Shown: piece by piece, positions 1-9,404 of the stretch
Layout: the number at the start of each line of letters is the position of its first letter
Numbering within the stretch: the stretch's first letter is position 1
Source of the DNA: Geosiphon pyriformis
Lineage: Eukaryota > Glomeromycota > Glomeromycetes > Archaeosporales > Geosiphonaceae
Length of the DNA: 64,000 nucleotides
NCBI GenBank assembly: GCA_016748015.1
Contig: JAAOMT010000128.1
Span: forward strand, 1,463,671 to 1,527,670
Direction of reading: 5' to 3'
Translations under genes and position numbers: made by a program
The notes under the pieces: model-generated
Database searches by the model: none
What the model was told of the DNA's origin: nothing
The model's input: only the letters and a program-made list of their open reading frames with translations

Positions 1-345
1 CTTTTATTTTTCTCTTTCTTTTCTTATCATAATCATTTGGGTAGCCTACAGACGAGATTCCTGTAGAAGAGTTGACTTTCACAGCAAAGTAACTACACAT
101 TTTTTAGTGAGCTTCCAGACGAGCAATTCCTGGGAAAGAGTTGACGTTTACTACAACGTAACTACATAAAGTAACTGGCACGGAATTGGCCATTCCACTT
201 ATAAGCCCAGCGGTTCAAATTATAGGAGATAATTTGAAGATAAATTCAGTTACTGGAGGTTCAACCACATCCAGAAAACGTGAATTCACAGCAAACAAGC
301 ATCAACAACATTTAAGAAAAGAGACCAAAAAAACCTCCGGTAACA
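1..345 (+). repeat. Family-1 LTR, 3' part, cut by the window edge
   Basis: This is the reverse complement of the start of the LTRs at 5074 and 13826. It shares the blocks around TTGGCCATTCCACTTATAAG and GAGATAATTTGAAGATAAAT and ends CTCCGGTAACA at 345. Sequence homologous to element B begins immediately at 346, so a plus-oriented family-1 LTR (solo or the 3' LTR of an element lying to the left) is inserted in B. The short open frame across it at 186-434 crosses the LTR/B junction and is not a gene. Confidence 0.85.
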
Positions 346-402
346 ATGGGTTGTTTTTGATTATTCTTATTTCTTCTGATAACACTTCTTTGATTTTGGT
401 AA

Positions 403-1219
403 TGTTATGGGAGTGTTTTTTTAGTATATTTTAATTGTTAATTTCCCGTTTTAATTGCAATCAGTCTCTTATGAATTTTTCTATTTTATGTGTTAAATAT
501 TAATAATAATGTACTGAAGGTTTTTTTTTGATATTGTAATATAAGTCTTCTTTTTAATTCTAGTTGTCTTTGTATGTTGTATACTCTTTTCCAGAGGCTA
601 ATCTGAAATCTACCCACTGTTTGGAGTTTTTTTTGAAGCCATCCTTGCAATTGCCTGATGTGTTTCTCTAATCTAGAAACATGAAATATTAATGGCCTTT
701 TCGCAATTTCCTTAAGTATATAATAAAGCTTTTTCAATTTAATTAGTAATCACATAAATAATCTTGATCAGGAATTATTCTTCCAAAGAGTTCAAAGATG
801 GAATGATAGTTTCATTCACTAGAGAGAGTATGTGAATTCCATTGTTAATCTTGTAATTGTGATGTTCATTCAATTTATTATTTTTATTAATTCTTTTTTT
901 TGAATAAGATTTTATTTAGATATTTGTTGCTTTGAGTTGAAGCTGTTTTTTTTTTATTATTAAAAACTATTGTATATATATATAATTATTGTTTTACAAA
1001 ATAACATCTTGTAATACTCTATTTCTGTTATTTCTAAATAGTGCTTATTGCTATTATGAAATAGTGCTTGCTGCTTTTGCATAATAGTGCTTGCTGCTAT
1101 TATATGGTAGTGCTTACTGTTATTTGTAAATCATTTCTTTTTATAAATTGTTGCTGTGCTATTTTATGATTGCTAATTTATATTATTTATAATTCTTATT
1201 AAATTCTTGAACTGTAACA
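403..1219. repeat. Solo LTR of an unnamed family, 817 bp
   Basis: The block starts TGTTATGGGAG and ends ACTGTAACA. It is flanked by a perfect 4-bp duplication GTAA at 399-402 and 1220-1223. Removing the block and one GTAA restores collinearity and exact length with the homologous stretch of element C near 36370-36415, which dates the insertion after B. Its interior does not resemble the family-1 or family-2 LTRs. It has no coding potential, so the 83-codon frame at 486-737 is chance. It contains the tandem repeat described separately. Confidence 0.75.
1036..1125. repeat. Short imperfect tandem repeat around TAGTGCTTGCTGCTATTAT
   Basis: About four imperfect units of roughly 25-30 bp, each containing TAGTGCTT(A/G)(C/T)TGCT or a close variant, lie inside the solo LTR. 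Spacing varies between units. Such arrays are common in LTR U3 regions, but no function can be read from the sequence. Confidence 0.6.
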
Positions 1220-1223
1220 GTAA

Positions 1224-1990
1224 GTACTATTTGCCAAATTTTATCATTATTGTGTGGACAACCATTCAAGCATTTCACTATTCTTCTTCAGGCAGTTTCT
1301 ATGGAAGTCTTTTTTCTTATCCAGTCACTAATTAGAATCATATATTGGCACAATTTGTTACAGGTTCCTCCTTATCCAGAAATGTTATTCCACATTTTTT
1401 TATCTAATAGGGTTTCTCCACAAGTGAGACAAGATTTGTTGTCCTATTTTTCTTGTCATTTTGGTCATCCAAAGTGTTTTAAGATACATGGGTGGCAGTA
1501 GAATTTGGTTGTGGTAGAATATTCTTCATTGTCACCACAGCATATGCCCATTGATGACAATTTTTTGCTGCAATTAACACATTCTAGTTTTGGTTGGCAA
1601 TAGTTAGATTGATGTAGTAAAGAGTAGGTATATAGTATATAAGTGGAGGTAGTGGCTAACACTGATTCTTTTTCTTTCTTTTTTCCTTTTTCTTTTTTTC
1701 CCCAAGTCCAAATTGGTAGCTACTTACTTTGGTCATTATTATTCCAATAACTTTGGTTAATTTCTCAGGTAGATTTTTCTTCTCTTCTTTCCTTTCTTTT
1801 GTCATTCCATGATGATATTGGCAGTAATTTGTTGTGATTGGCATTGGCCTAGGAAACTTGGTATGCTTCTTAAGTAGGTTTTTTTTCTTTGTTATCAAAT
1901 TTGATGAGTAGTACTGGTATATTGTTATTGGGTTTGAAATAATCACACATTGCTGGTATTCATGTGTGTTATCCATCCTGACTGAGTTGC
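1224..1990 (-). pseudogene. Element B Cys-rich segment between protease and dUTPase (relic)
   Basis: The clearest part is the frame 1662-1465. It contains a CVNC pair, the conserved stretch KKLSSMG, a CC pair in place of the single Cys seen in A, then FYCHPC. The same order occurs in A (11160-11000), C (near 36760-36640) and D (near 41530-41640). The CxxC pairs suggest zinc binding, but I do not recognise the fold. Flanking sequence on both sides is homologous but interrupted by stops. The stretch lies downstream of the protease relic and upstream of the solo-LTR insertion. Confidence 0.6.
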
Positions 1991-1999
1991 AATTCCTGG

Positions 2000-2560
2000 A
2001 TGATCCAGTCAAGTGTTACATTTGTTTTGTACAACCAGTTGTTGCCAATGAGTGCTTGGTACTAAATGGCTTCTATAACTAATACCTTGATTGGTATAAT
2101 AATATCATTGACTTCTATAGAGAGGTCATCAATCTTACTAATTGGAGTTTTGGTCACTCTATTGGCTGTTATAATTCAGGTGCTGGCAATGTGATCAACT
2201 CAGCAACCTAATTAGTTCATGAGTTGTCATATAATAATGTTGCCTGCTAATCTACTATCTAATATGAGTTTGATAGAGTGGTCATCAATTTTAGCATCAG
2301 TATATATAGTAGTAATTAGTTTCTTTTTGAGCATGGCCCTACTAAACAAGGATGTGGATGACAGTTCCTCAAATTCAAATGAGAAAATTGCCACTAGTAA
2401 TTTGTTATTGGTAATAGTGGCTGAAGGTATGTTACTAATAAGTGGTTGTGTTTGGTTGGTTTCCATATAATTGGATAAGGCATCTTTTGAGGTAACCAGA
2501 AGACTTAAATAGTTCTGGAAACTTGGGTTTTGGGTATACTCAGTTCCTGAACTCTGCTGG
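2000..2560 (-). pseudogene. Element B retroviral-type aspartic protease relic
   Basis: The frame 2466-2227 ends in KLILDS followed by R where the catalytic DSG/DTG triad needs glycine (codons at 2251-2259), then LAGNIII. Element D has the intact form, LILDSGSTGSIIT. The change GGA to AGA is a single G-to-A on the coding strand. Sequence continuing to about 2000 matches the C-terminal half of the protease in A and D but is broken by stops. This protease would be inactive. Confidence 0.7.
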
Positions 2561-2959
2561 CATAATCCTAATAGCAGGTTGGATGAACTGAAAATCAGTT
2601 AGTGAACAATCATTACTGATCTTCAGTTTTGAGTAACTCTTGATTTGGGATTTTCTGATGTCATCTGAACTGAGTTTAATAGCAGTGTAGAAATTTGTTG
2701 GAGTTAATATATTATTTGGGCTGTGGTTGATAAATAACTGGTGCTAAAATCTGATAAATTGGTAACTGCATTACTGATATGTAATTTGATTAATATATTT
2801 CTGGGTTGGATTGATACTTTGAAGTTTAAAACTGGCAATCAGAGTTTCAATATTGATTTCCCAATTGTTGGTTATTTATTCTTAATCTGCAGTCAATTTT
2901 CAAATGTTTTTGTTTACCACAGTAGTGGCAAACACAAGTCTTCTACTGCTACTGTTAAT

Positions 2960-4625
2960 TAATTAAAGAGGATAGATGCAATTGATTCTGGAAACAATTT
3001 GCATTTTCTTGATTATTGCATCATTGTGAAAGTTGATAAATTGCCTGATTGTTAGCTAAGTATTTTTCTAATTTTTGATTAATAGAATTACTGAATTGTT
3101 TCAACTTAGGATCCAATTCAGATGATTTATTCATTACTAGATTAATGGCTTGAGCATGATTAGCTTCAAGTTCTGTGAATTTGAAATCTTGTGTATTGGT
3201 AACTGTGTCTTAAAGAGTTTGTGGATGTATTGGGTATATGCATTGAAGGATACTACTGCATAATCCACAGATAAACTGGTTCAGAATCTGTAATGCTGTA
3301 AAGTAATTCACATTAATTGCTTGTATTTGGTGCAAGTTTCTATGGAAGCATCTTAAGTAAGTAGTGACTGCTTTAGTTTCTCTTTGTTTGATAGTGGTAA
3401 AGATATTGGCTAAGTAATTAATACTGTTATTATTGCTAAAATATCTCAAGAACTCAAGCTTGAATGCATTGAAATTCTGAGGTTTGTTGACTAAGCTCTG
3501 ATATCATGAGTTAGCAATATCCTAAAGGAAGTATAGAATGGCTTGCATGATTTATGCATCATTCTATCTGTTGGCTGTGATGGCTTTTTTCACATTGTTC
3601 AACCATACTTGGGCATTATTTTCTTTACCAATGAATTTTTTGAGTTTTGCTATTGGGATGTAGACCATTAGATCCAAGTTTGGTTGTTGTGGTGGTTGAA
3701 GTGGTAATTGCTAAGATAATATTAGCAGCTGTTGAAGTTGTTCAGCAATTAAATCAATTGGTTATTGATTAATAATGATTTTTGGAGGTAAGTTTTGCTG
3801 ATTAATTAACTTAGGGTTTGGGTTGTTCTGAGTTTGTTGGGTTTGAATATTTGGAGTTTCAACTTCTGGATTTTTTGTGATCAGATTTTGATAATTAAAT
3901 TCTTGATCCTTATTTTCTTCTTCTTTAGATTCCATCACTTTCTAAGAACTTGTGATTCCAAAATCTGGTAGAGGTGGCAGTGATCGAAATTCTAATGGCA
4001 TTGGTGATTGCAATTTAAATTCTTTGAAGTAATTGCTATAGGTTCCTAATAATTCCACTTTTTTTTGTTTACTTTGGAATGGTAGTCATTCAAATGTTGA
4101 TGTTGCATTTGATGTGGATGCACCTGCTGATGTGATATTGATGGTACTTCTAGGTGTGTGATGATATGATGGCTTTAGTGAAGATTCAATTCTTTGTTTT
4201 TTCCACATTAGTAATTGTATTTCTTTTGGAGTTACTGCTAATGTTTATAGCTTTTCTTTACCTTTATCTGCATAGGTAATAAGAAATTGTTGTTGAGTGT
4301 ATTTTTCAATTTCTTGATTAATTTCTTTGATAATTGGTGCAAAACTGTAATTTCATGGTAAGCTGGTGTGTTGAATTAATTCTGTATAGAAATTTTCTTT
4401 TGCTGATTTGATGTCAACTGGTCTTCCCAGAAAATCTGTGATTCTTTCATTGATGTAAAAGTTGAAGGCTGATTCTACTGGATAATAGTTGTTGGTTAAG
4501 CCCAATTGTTGGCTGTATTGTTAAAATAAAAATTTAGCAAATCCTAAATGGTTTGTTTCTATTATTTCTGATTCTGCTATTTTTAAATGATTGTTGTTGG
4601 TGCTGGTTTTTTGTAGAATTATACT
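2960..4625 (-). pseudogene. Element B Gag relic
   Basis: The frame 3449-3210 (79 codons) contains YFSNNNSIN, TIKQ and ILNQFICGLCSSIL. It aligns with the Gag of C (48871-48620) and D (39590-39800). The N-terminal part near 4600-4260 corresponds to the first Gag segment of C and D but has many stops. The zinc-knuckle region, expected near 2900-2960, is recognisable only by position. Nothing here can be translated as one protein. Confidence 0.65.
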
Positions 4626-4642
4626 TCATAAAAAGCACTAAA
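4625..4642 (-). other. Decayed primer-binding site of element B
   Basis: Directly inside the 5' LTR the minus strand reads TTTAGTGCTTTTTATGAAG. The equivalent sites are TTTGGTGCTTTCTGTGAGG in C and TTTGGTGCTCCCTGTGAGG in D. The TGG that would pair with a tRNA CCA end has become TAG, one of several transitions. Confidence 0.6.
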
Positions 4643-5073
4643 TATTACAAGTGATTATTTGGGGTTTTAAAGCAAATAATAAACCCATAACATAGTACTT
4701 AATTGATATAATATTGTTAGTTTCTAAAGGTTAGCTGTATCTGAAGATTTTCATGATTTGAAAATTTTTGTTGAGTTCTTTGTATAATGAACAGAGATTC
4801 AATAGTTGTTTTTCTATTGCTTCCTGGAATCACAATTCTATCAAATTTTTTTCTCAGCATAGTGGCTGGTAATTCTCTTAGTAAGCTATTCTCAAATCTA
4901 TAAGTTCTCTATCCTTGTTTTACAGGTTTTTTACCAGTTCTTATGATGTTTGTAACTCAGCACTTTTTAATTCTTAATCAATTAGTAAAACAAAAAAAAA
5001 TAACAAAAGAAAATAAAAGAAAATAAAAAAATAAGCCAAGGCAATTGCAAATTAGTATCTTGTCAATAACCAT
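4643..5073 (-). repeat. Element B 5' LTR, left fragment
   Basis: The fragment starts TATTACAAGTGATTATTTGGGG, homologous to the family-2 LTRs at 30663 and 50083. It is interrupted at 5073 by element A. The remainder is 14805-15120. After removing A and one CCAT the rejoined LTR is about 743 bp, against 869 bp in C, mainly because a block of GGAATTC-type repeats is missing. Confidence 0.85.
5070..5073. repeat. Target-site duplication of element A, left copy (CCAT)
   Basis: CCAT here matches CCAT at 14805-14808 on the far side of element A. The rejoined sequence matches the uninterrupted family-2 LTR in C and in the copy at 50083, so this is a true insertion scar. Confidence 0.85.
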
Positions 5074-6039
5074 TGTTATCAAAGGTTTTTGGTCTCTTCT
5101 TAGCTCTTGTATGTTTGTTGTAATGCTGTTAATTCACGATTATGGGAAGTGTTTAAACTTCTGATAACTGAATTTATCTTCAAATTATCTTCTATAATTT
5201 GAACTGCTAAACTTATAAGTGGAATGGCCAATTCTGTGCCAGTTACTTTGTATCGTTACATTGTAGTAAACATCAACTCTTTCCCAGGAATTGCTCGTCT
5301 GGAAGCTCACTAAAAATGTGTAGTTACTTTGCTGTGAAAGTCAACTCTTCTACAGGAATCTCATCTGTAGACTATCCTAATAATTGTAATAAGAAAATAA
5401 AAGAAATGTAAAAGAAATAGAATTTTATCAAGAGAAACGTTTTCTATCCAGGCCTGGAGTCACTAACAGTTTACTGAAATTGGTAGCTAATCAATTTCAA
5501 AACATTAGTTGGGTTTTGGGGATTTTTCAAGTACAATAATTAAAGAATTTGGTTTTTTGAATTATTTGATATTTTTTTTTTTGTGTGTATAGGAATGGTT
5601 CTAAGTAATAAATCTAAAGTAAGATACATTTTTTCAAAAAGAAAAGCTCTTCTTTTATACAACTTGTTGTAACACTATTCTATGAACTTGAACTTTGCTC
5701 TTTTTTACAATTTCACTGAACTAAAGATACATTTTGGTGAACTACACGTTATTTCTGCAAACTATTAGATATTTCGGTGAACTATCAATTATTTCAGCAA
5801 ATTTCTACAAATTTCAGTGAACTTTTGAATGTTACATATTTCGGGGTATTGCATGATTGATCATTGCACTTAGGTTACATTTGTTTTATGTACAAATTGG
5901 GTTATTAATTAAATGATAATTTTGAACATTTTTCTAATGTAATAAGTGATAATTTGAAATGATAATATATGCTAATTAATGATAAGATTTATAAGGGTAA
6001 TTTCATGCTAAACAATATCTCTAATTTTGTCTGGTAACA
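5074..6039 (-). repeat. Element A 3' LTR (966 bp)
   Basis: It starts TGTTATCAAAGG and ends CTGGTAACA, and aligns along its whole length with 13826-14804. Visible differences are mostly transitions plus a short indel in the A-rich block near 5390 / 14140. Confidence 0.9.
5700..5845. repeat. Imperfect direct repeats TTTCGGTGAACTA inside the family-1 LTR
   Basis: Five or six spaced, imperfect copies of a motif like TTTCGGTGAACTA(T/C). They are also present at about 14465-14600 in the other LTR, and decayed in copy E near 53580-53690. They may be U3 regulatory repeats. That is inference only. Confidence 0.5.
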
Positions 6040-6056
6040 TAATCTCCTCCTCAAAA
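6040..6056 (-). other. Polypurine tract of element A
   Basis: The minus strand reads TTGAGGAGGAGATTA immediately before the 3' LTR. This is the purine-rich position expected to prime plus-strand DNA synthesis in LTR elements. Confidence 0.7.
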
Positions 6057-6124
6057 CTGAGCTCCATTGAAGTCCACATACTGTCTGTAATTTTCAAATA
6101 ATAATCCAAAATTATTGAAGAAAT

Positions 6125-6727
6125 TTAGTCTGAAAATTGTTGAAATTTTAGTTTTGTGAGCTTTCCAATGTATTGAATCTTCAAAGGCTGTAAAATTGGG
6201 TTTTGTAGGACGTTTTCACAGATGTAGAATAGGTCATAAAGTCTAAGAGCAGCTTTTAGTTTATAACGACTGTTTGTAGGTCCAGTTGTTGTCTTGAATT
6301 TATTGTGGAGTTGTTTCCAAATAGCTTCTTTTGTGAGGTTTGCTGCTATAAGCTCCCGTTTTCGTTCATGAAGTGTTTTTCCAATGTAGAAATATCTATA
6401 TATTGGAGTATAGTCATAGTTTTCTTCATTAAGACACAGTTGAAGTTTTTGTTGAATAGTAGCATTCGGTGGAATACTAATAGAAGTGAGCATTAAGTTT
6501 TCTCTTAAAGCAAGTTTTAAAAGTTTTGGCAAGTGAATTCCAGAATAACTTCTTGTGTTCTTCTTATATGAATGGTATTTTCGTGAATTTGGGGCTAAAT
6601 TTGTGACTACTTCTGTTTAAGTATAATTAATGTGGTTTTTAGTAACAGTAATAGATAATTCAAGTATTATTTTTAAAGCTAACATTAGTTTTTGGGATAA
6701 TTGTTGAATGTTTTGAGGAATAGTCAT
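6125..6727 (-). pseudogene. Extra ORF between integrase and 3' LTR, element A
   Basis: From ATG at 6727 to the stop at 6125 there are 200 codons with one in-frame TAA near 6615. The last 135 codons are open. I do not recognise the product. Visible features are an N-terminal stretch MTIPQNIQQLSQKL, a central YFYIGK, and a C-terminal LKIQYIGKLTKLKFQQ. There is no signal peptide or membrane segment, so it is not an envelope. Element E has the same ORF. The ORF in the same place in C and D has a similar start (NIHSLxQQLFQLI), an FYLG in the middle and a QLEKIT...QFEELQ end, suggesting distant homology between families. Confidence 0.6.
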
Positions 6728-6849
6728 TATAAGAGATTTGAAAATAAAAGAAAATTATTTTTGGTGTATGAGTTTTTATGTTATTTTTGTTTTGTTTTTG
6801 TGAGATTGTTTCTAAATTATAATGATATAACTATAATGATAAATTTAAA

Positions 6850-8238
6850 TTAAGTGTTCAAGTTGGGAGATTGTTCAATGACAACTATTGGTTCTAATTT
6901 TCGGAGAATATTTTCGGAATTGATTAAAAGGGAATGTGTACCAATTTGTGGAATTAATGGTTCAGGATTGTTTCTGGAATTATAGTGTTTTAAACAATCT
7001 CCATATGCAACTTTTGTTAGGATTTTGTCATCAAGTCTTAGCTTGTATGATCCGTTGCCTAGGACTTTATGGATAAAGAATGGTCCATCTCATTTATTTT
7101 CAAATTTTCCACTCCATTGTTTTTTAGCTTTAGTTCTGTGTAAGAGAACTTTGTTTCCGATTTTAAATTCATTGGTAACTGGAGGCAATTTGTCATCATG
7201 CTGTTCTTTTTGTTAAGCTTGGGAGTGTTTAATATGAGTGGCTGCTATTCATTATTTTTCTTCCAACATGCTAAACAGAGTTTAGACTCTTTGTTGTAGT
7301 GTTTCCTGGAAATTGTTTTTATTAATTGGTTGTGTTGGGTATGTTTTCACAGTAAAACTAATTGGTAATGTTGCTGTCCTTCCATAAGTTAAATCAAATA
7401 GTGTGTGTTTTGTGATATCTTGTTTTAGTGTTCTATATGCCAGTAACACTGATGAAATAAAGAGATTCCATTCTTGCTTAAAATCAGTTAAGACTTTGGC
7501 TAATGATTCACACAATGTCCTGTTGAAACGTTCTACAAGTCCATTTGTTTGTGGATGGTAGAGCAAAGATAATGGTCTCTTAACATTAAATCGTCCACAA
7601 ATTTCCTGGATTAAATTGTTCATGAAATGTGTTCTTTGATTAAATAAAAGTTCTATTGAACATTTATATCTACAAATGATGTCTTCATAGATGAAGTTTG
7701 CTACTGATTTCGTATTTGCTCGTTAAATGGCTCTGGCTTCAGGCCATTTGGTGAAATAGTCTACAGCTATTGCAATATAATGGTTTCCTTGGTTTGTGAT
7801 AGGGAGTGGTCTGACTAAATTGATACCAACTCGGTCAAATGGCTGTCCAACTTTGATTGGGTTTAAAGGTTCTGTAGGGCAAGTTCCTTTTCTTCTTTGA
7901 CAACTATCACAAAACTTAACATATTCATGAATGTCTTTTCTCATTTGAGGCCAAAAATAATATGCTAGTGTTCTTTGGGTGGTACTGTCTTTTTTTAGGT
8001 GTGCTGATAAAAAGTCTGAATGCATGTTATATAAAATAGTTTTTTTTTCATGTTCTTGTATTAATCTGAATGGATTGTCTGGGTTTCTGAAGTTTTGATA
8101 ATAAATAATGTTATTGTGTAAGAAGTATTGTTTGGCTTGTTGTTGTAACCAATGTTTTTTATCTGGGGACCAATCTGTTGGGATTGTTAATGTCTCCAGA
8201 TATTGTTTTTTAAGATTGTTGTAGTTTTCAGAGTTCAT
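6850..8238 (-). pseudogene. Element A integrase (broken)
   Basis: The zinc-binding N-domain is seen as MHSDFLSAH followed by CDSC. The core has VGIN where the first catalytic Asp is expected, FNQRTHF where the second (usually SDQGTHF) is expected, and NGLVERFNR with the catalytic Glu. Two of the three DDE residues are therefore Asn, each a G-to-A change. The C-terminal part has the DGPFFIHKVLGNGSYKL pattern typical of gypsy integrases and ends at 6850. Open segments are 8238-7723 and 7623-7282. Stops separate the rest. It inserts cDNA into the genome in active relatives. This copy should be inactive. Confidence 0.85.
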
Positions 8239-8749
8239 TGGTTGTTGTTTTGTTGTTAATTCAAATGGGTGTTGTTTTTATGTTCTAATCTTGCCTTATT
8301 CTTGAGAGACAATCAACATTGGTGTGGAGTTTTCCTGGTTTGTAATATACAATGTATTGGTAGTTGGCTAAAAATTCTGTCTATTAGGTTTGTTTGGCAT
8401 TTAGCTGAGTGTTTTTGTTTTAAAGCCATTTGAGTCCAATATTATCAGTAATAATATCAAATTCTTTGGGTCTGAGATAAAGGTTGAAGTAATATAAGGC
8501 CCAGATTACTGCTGCAGTTTCTAATTCTGTTGCAGGGTAGTTCTTTTCAGCTGGCTTCAATGTTCTGCTAGCATAAGCAATTACTCACTCATTTCCATTG
8601 TCATCTAACTATGATAGGATGGCACCAAAAGCAGTATAAGAGGCATCTGTTGCTAACTGGAATTGGTTGCTGAAATCTGAATAGACGAGAATTGGAGCTG
8701 TGGTTAGTTTTTCTTTGAGGATTTCAAATGCATTTTGGTGTTCAGCAGT
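8239..8749 (-). pseudogene. Element A RNase H and tether region (broken)
   Basis: The minus strand between about 8670 and 8415 encodes TDAS, AFGAILS, then AEKNYPATELE and ITDN. These are the acidic residues of a gypsy-type RNase H. At least two in-frame stops interrupt it (after GAILS and in NGNE*VIAY, where Trp is expected). It would degrade the RNA of the RNA-DNA hybrid. The tether to integrase is not well preserved. Confidence 0.75.
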
Positions 8750-9404
8750 CTATTTGTATTTGACGTTTTTGGTAATAAGCTGGTTGAGAGATTTTGCAAT
8801 TTCTGAGAATTCTTTGATAAACTTCTGATAGTAGAAGGCTAACCTTATGAATCTTCTTAATTCTGTAGTGTTTTGAAAAGTTTTGAAGTTTTTGACAGTG
8901 CTGATTTTTCCAGGGTCTGGTTTGATTCTATCTTTACTAACAATGTGACCAAAAAAGGCCAAGCTTGTTTTTCCAAAGAAGTCCTTTGTACACAATATTC
9001 ATTAATCTTTGAAATGTTGCTGGTGCATTGCATAATCCGAAAGGCATTACATTGAATTCGTAGTTTCTTCCTTGGGTTGTGAAGGCTGTTTTGGGACAAT
9101 CTTCGGGATTCATGGCAACTTGCTAGTATCTGCTTTTTAGATCTAGTATTCAAAAGTATTTGGATTTTCTAAGAGCATCTAACATGTTATCAATTCAGGG
9201 AAGAGGGTAGGCATCTTCCATGATGACGCTGTTGAGTTGTCGATAATCAACACAAAATCGTATCTTTCCATTTTTTTTCTTAACTAGGACCACAGGCGAG
9301 ACCCATGGACTCATTGATGGTTGAATAAGCCTATTGTTAAGCATCCATTGTATTTCTTCTCAGATAAATTGGTGACTTTCTGGAGCAACTTAGTAGGCTT
9401 GTTG
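8750..9404 (-). pseudogene. Element A reverse transcriptase core, YxDD box deleted
   Basis: Readable motifs are [32 protein letters not shown] and ATFQRLMNIVYKGLLWK. The frame then jumps directly to FFGKTSLAFFGH, the start of the connection region. The 130-odd bp encoding the catalytic YLDD/YLDN box in C and D are missing. Both edges share the 12-mer TTCTTTGGAAAA, now at 8970-8984 as its complement. Stops upstream (TGA and TAA for expected Arg, TGA for Arg) block translation from the dUTPase frame. The segment 8995-8750 is open and encodes the thumb/connection. Confidence 0.85.

Noticed and set aside
486-737. 83-codon minus-strand open frame
   Set aside because: It lies inside the solo LTR 403-1219, has no recognisable motif, and is explained by chance in AT-rich DNA.
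6125-6727. Envelope gene in the extra-ORF position
   Set aside because: No signal peptide, membrane helix or glycosylation-rich ectodomain. Calling it env would be unsupported.
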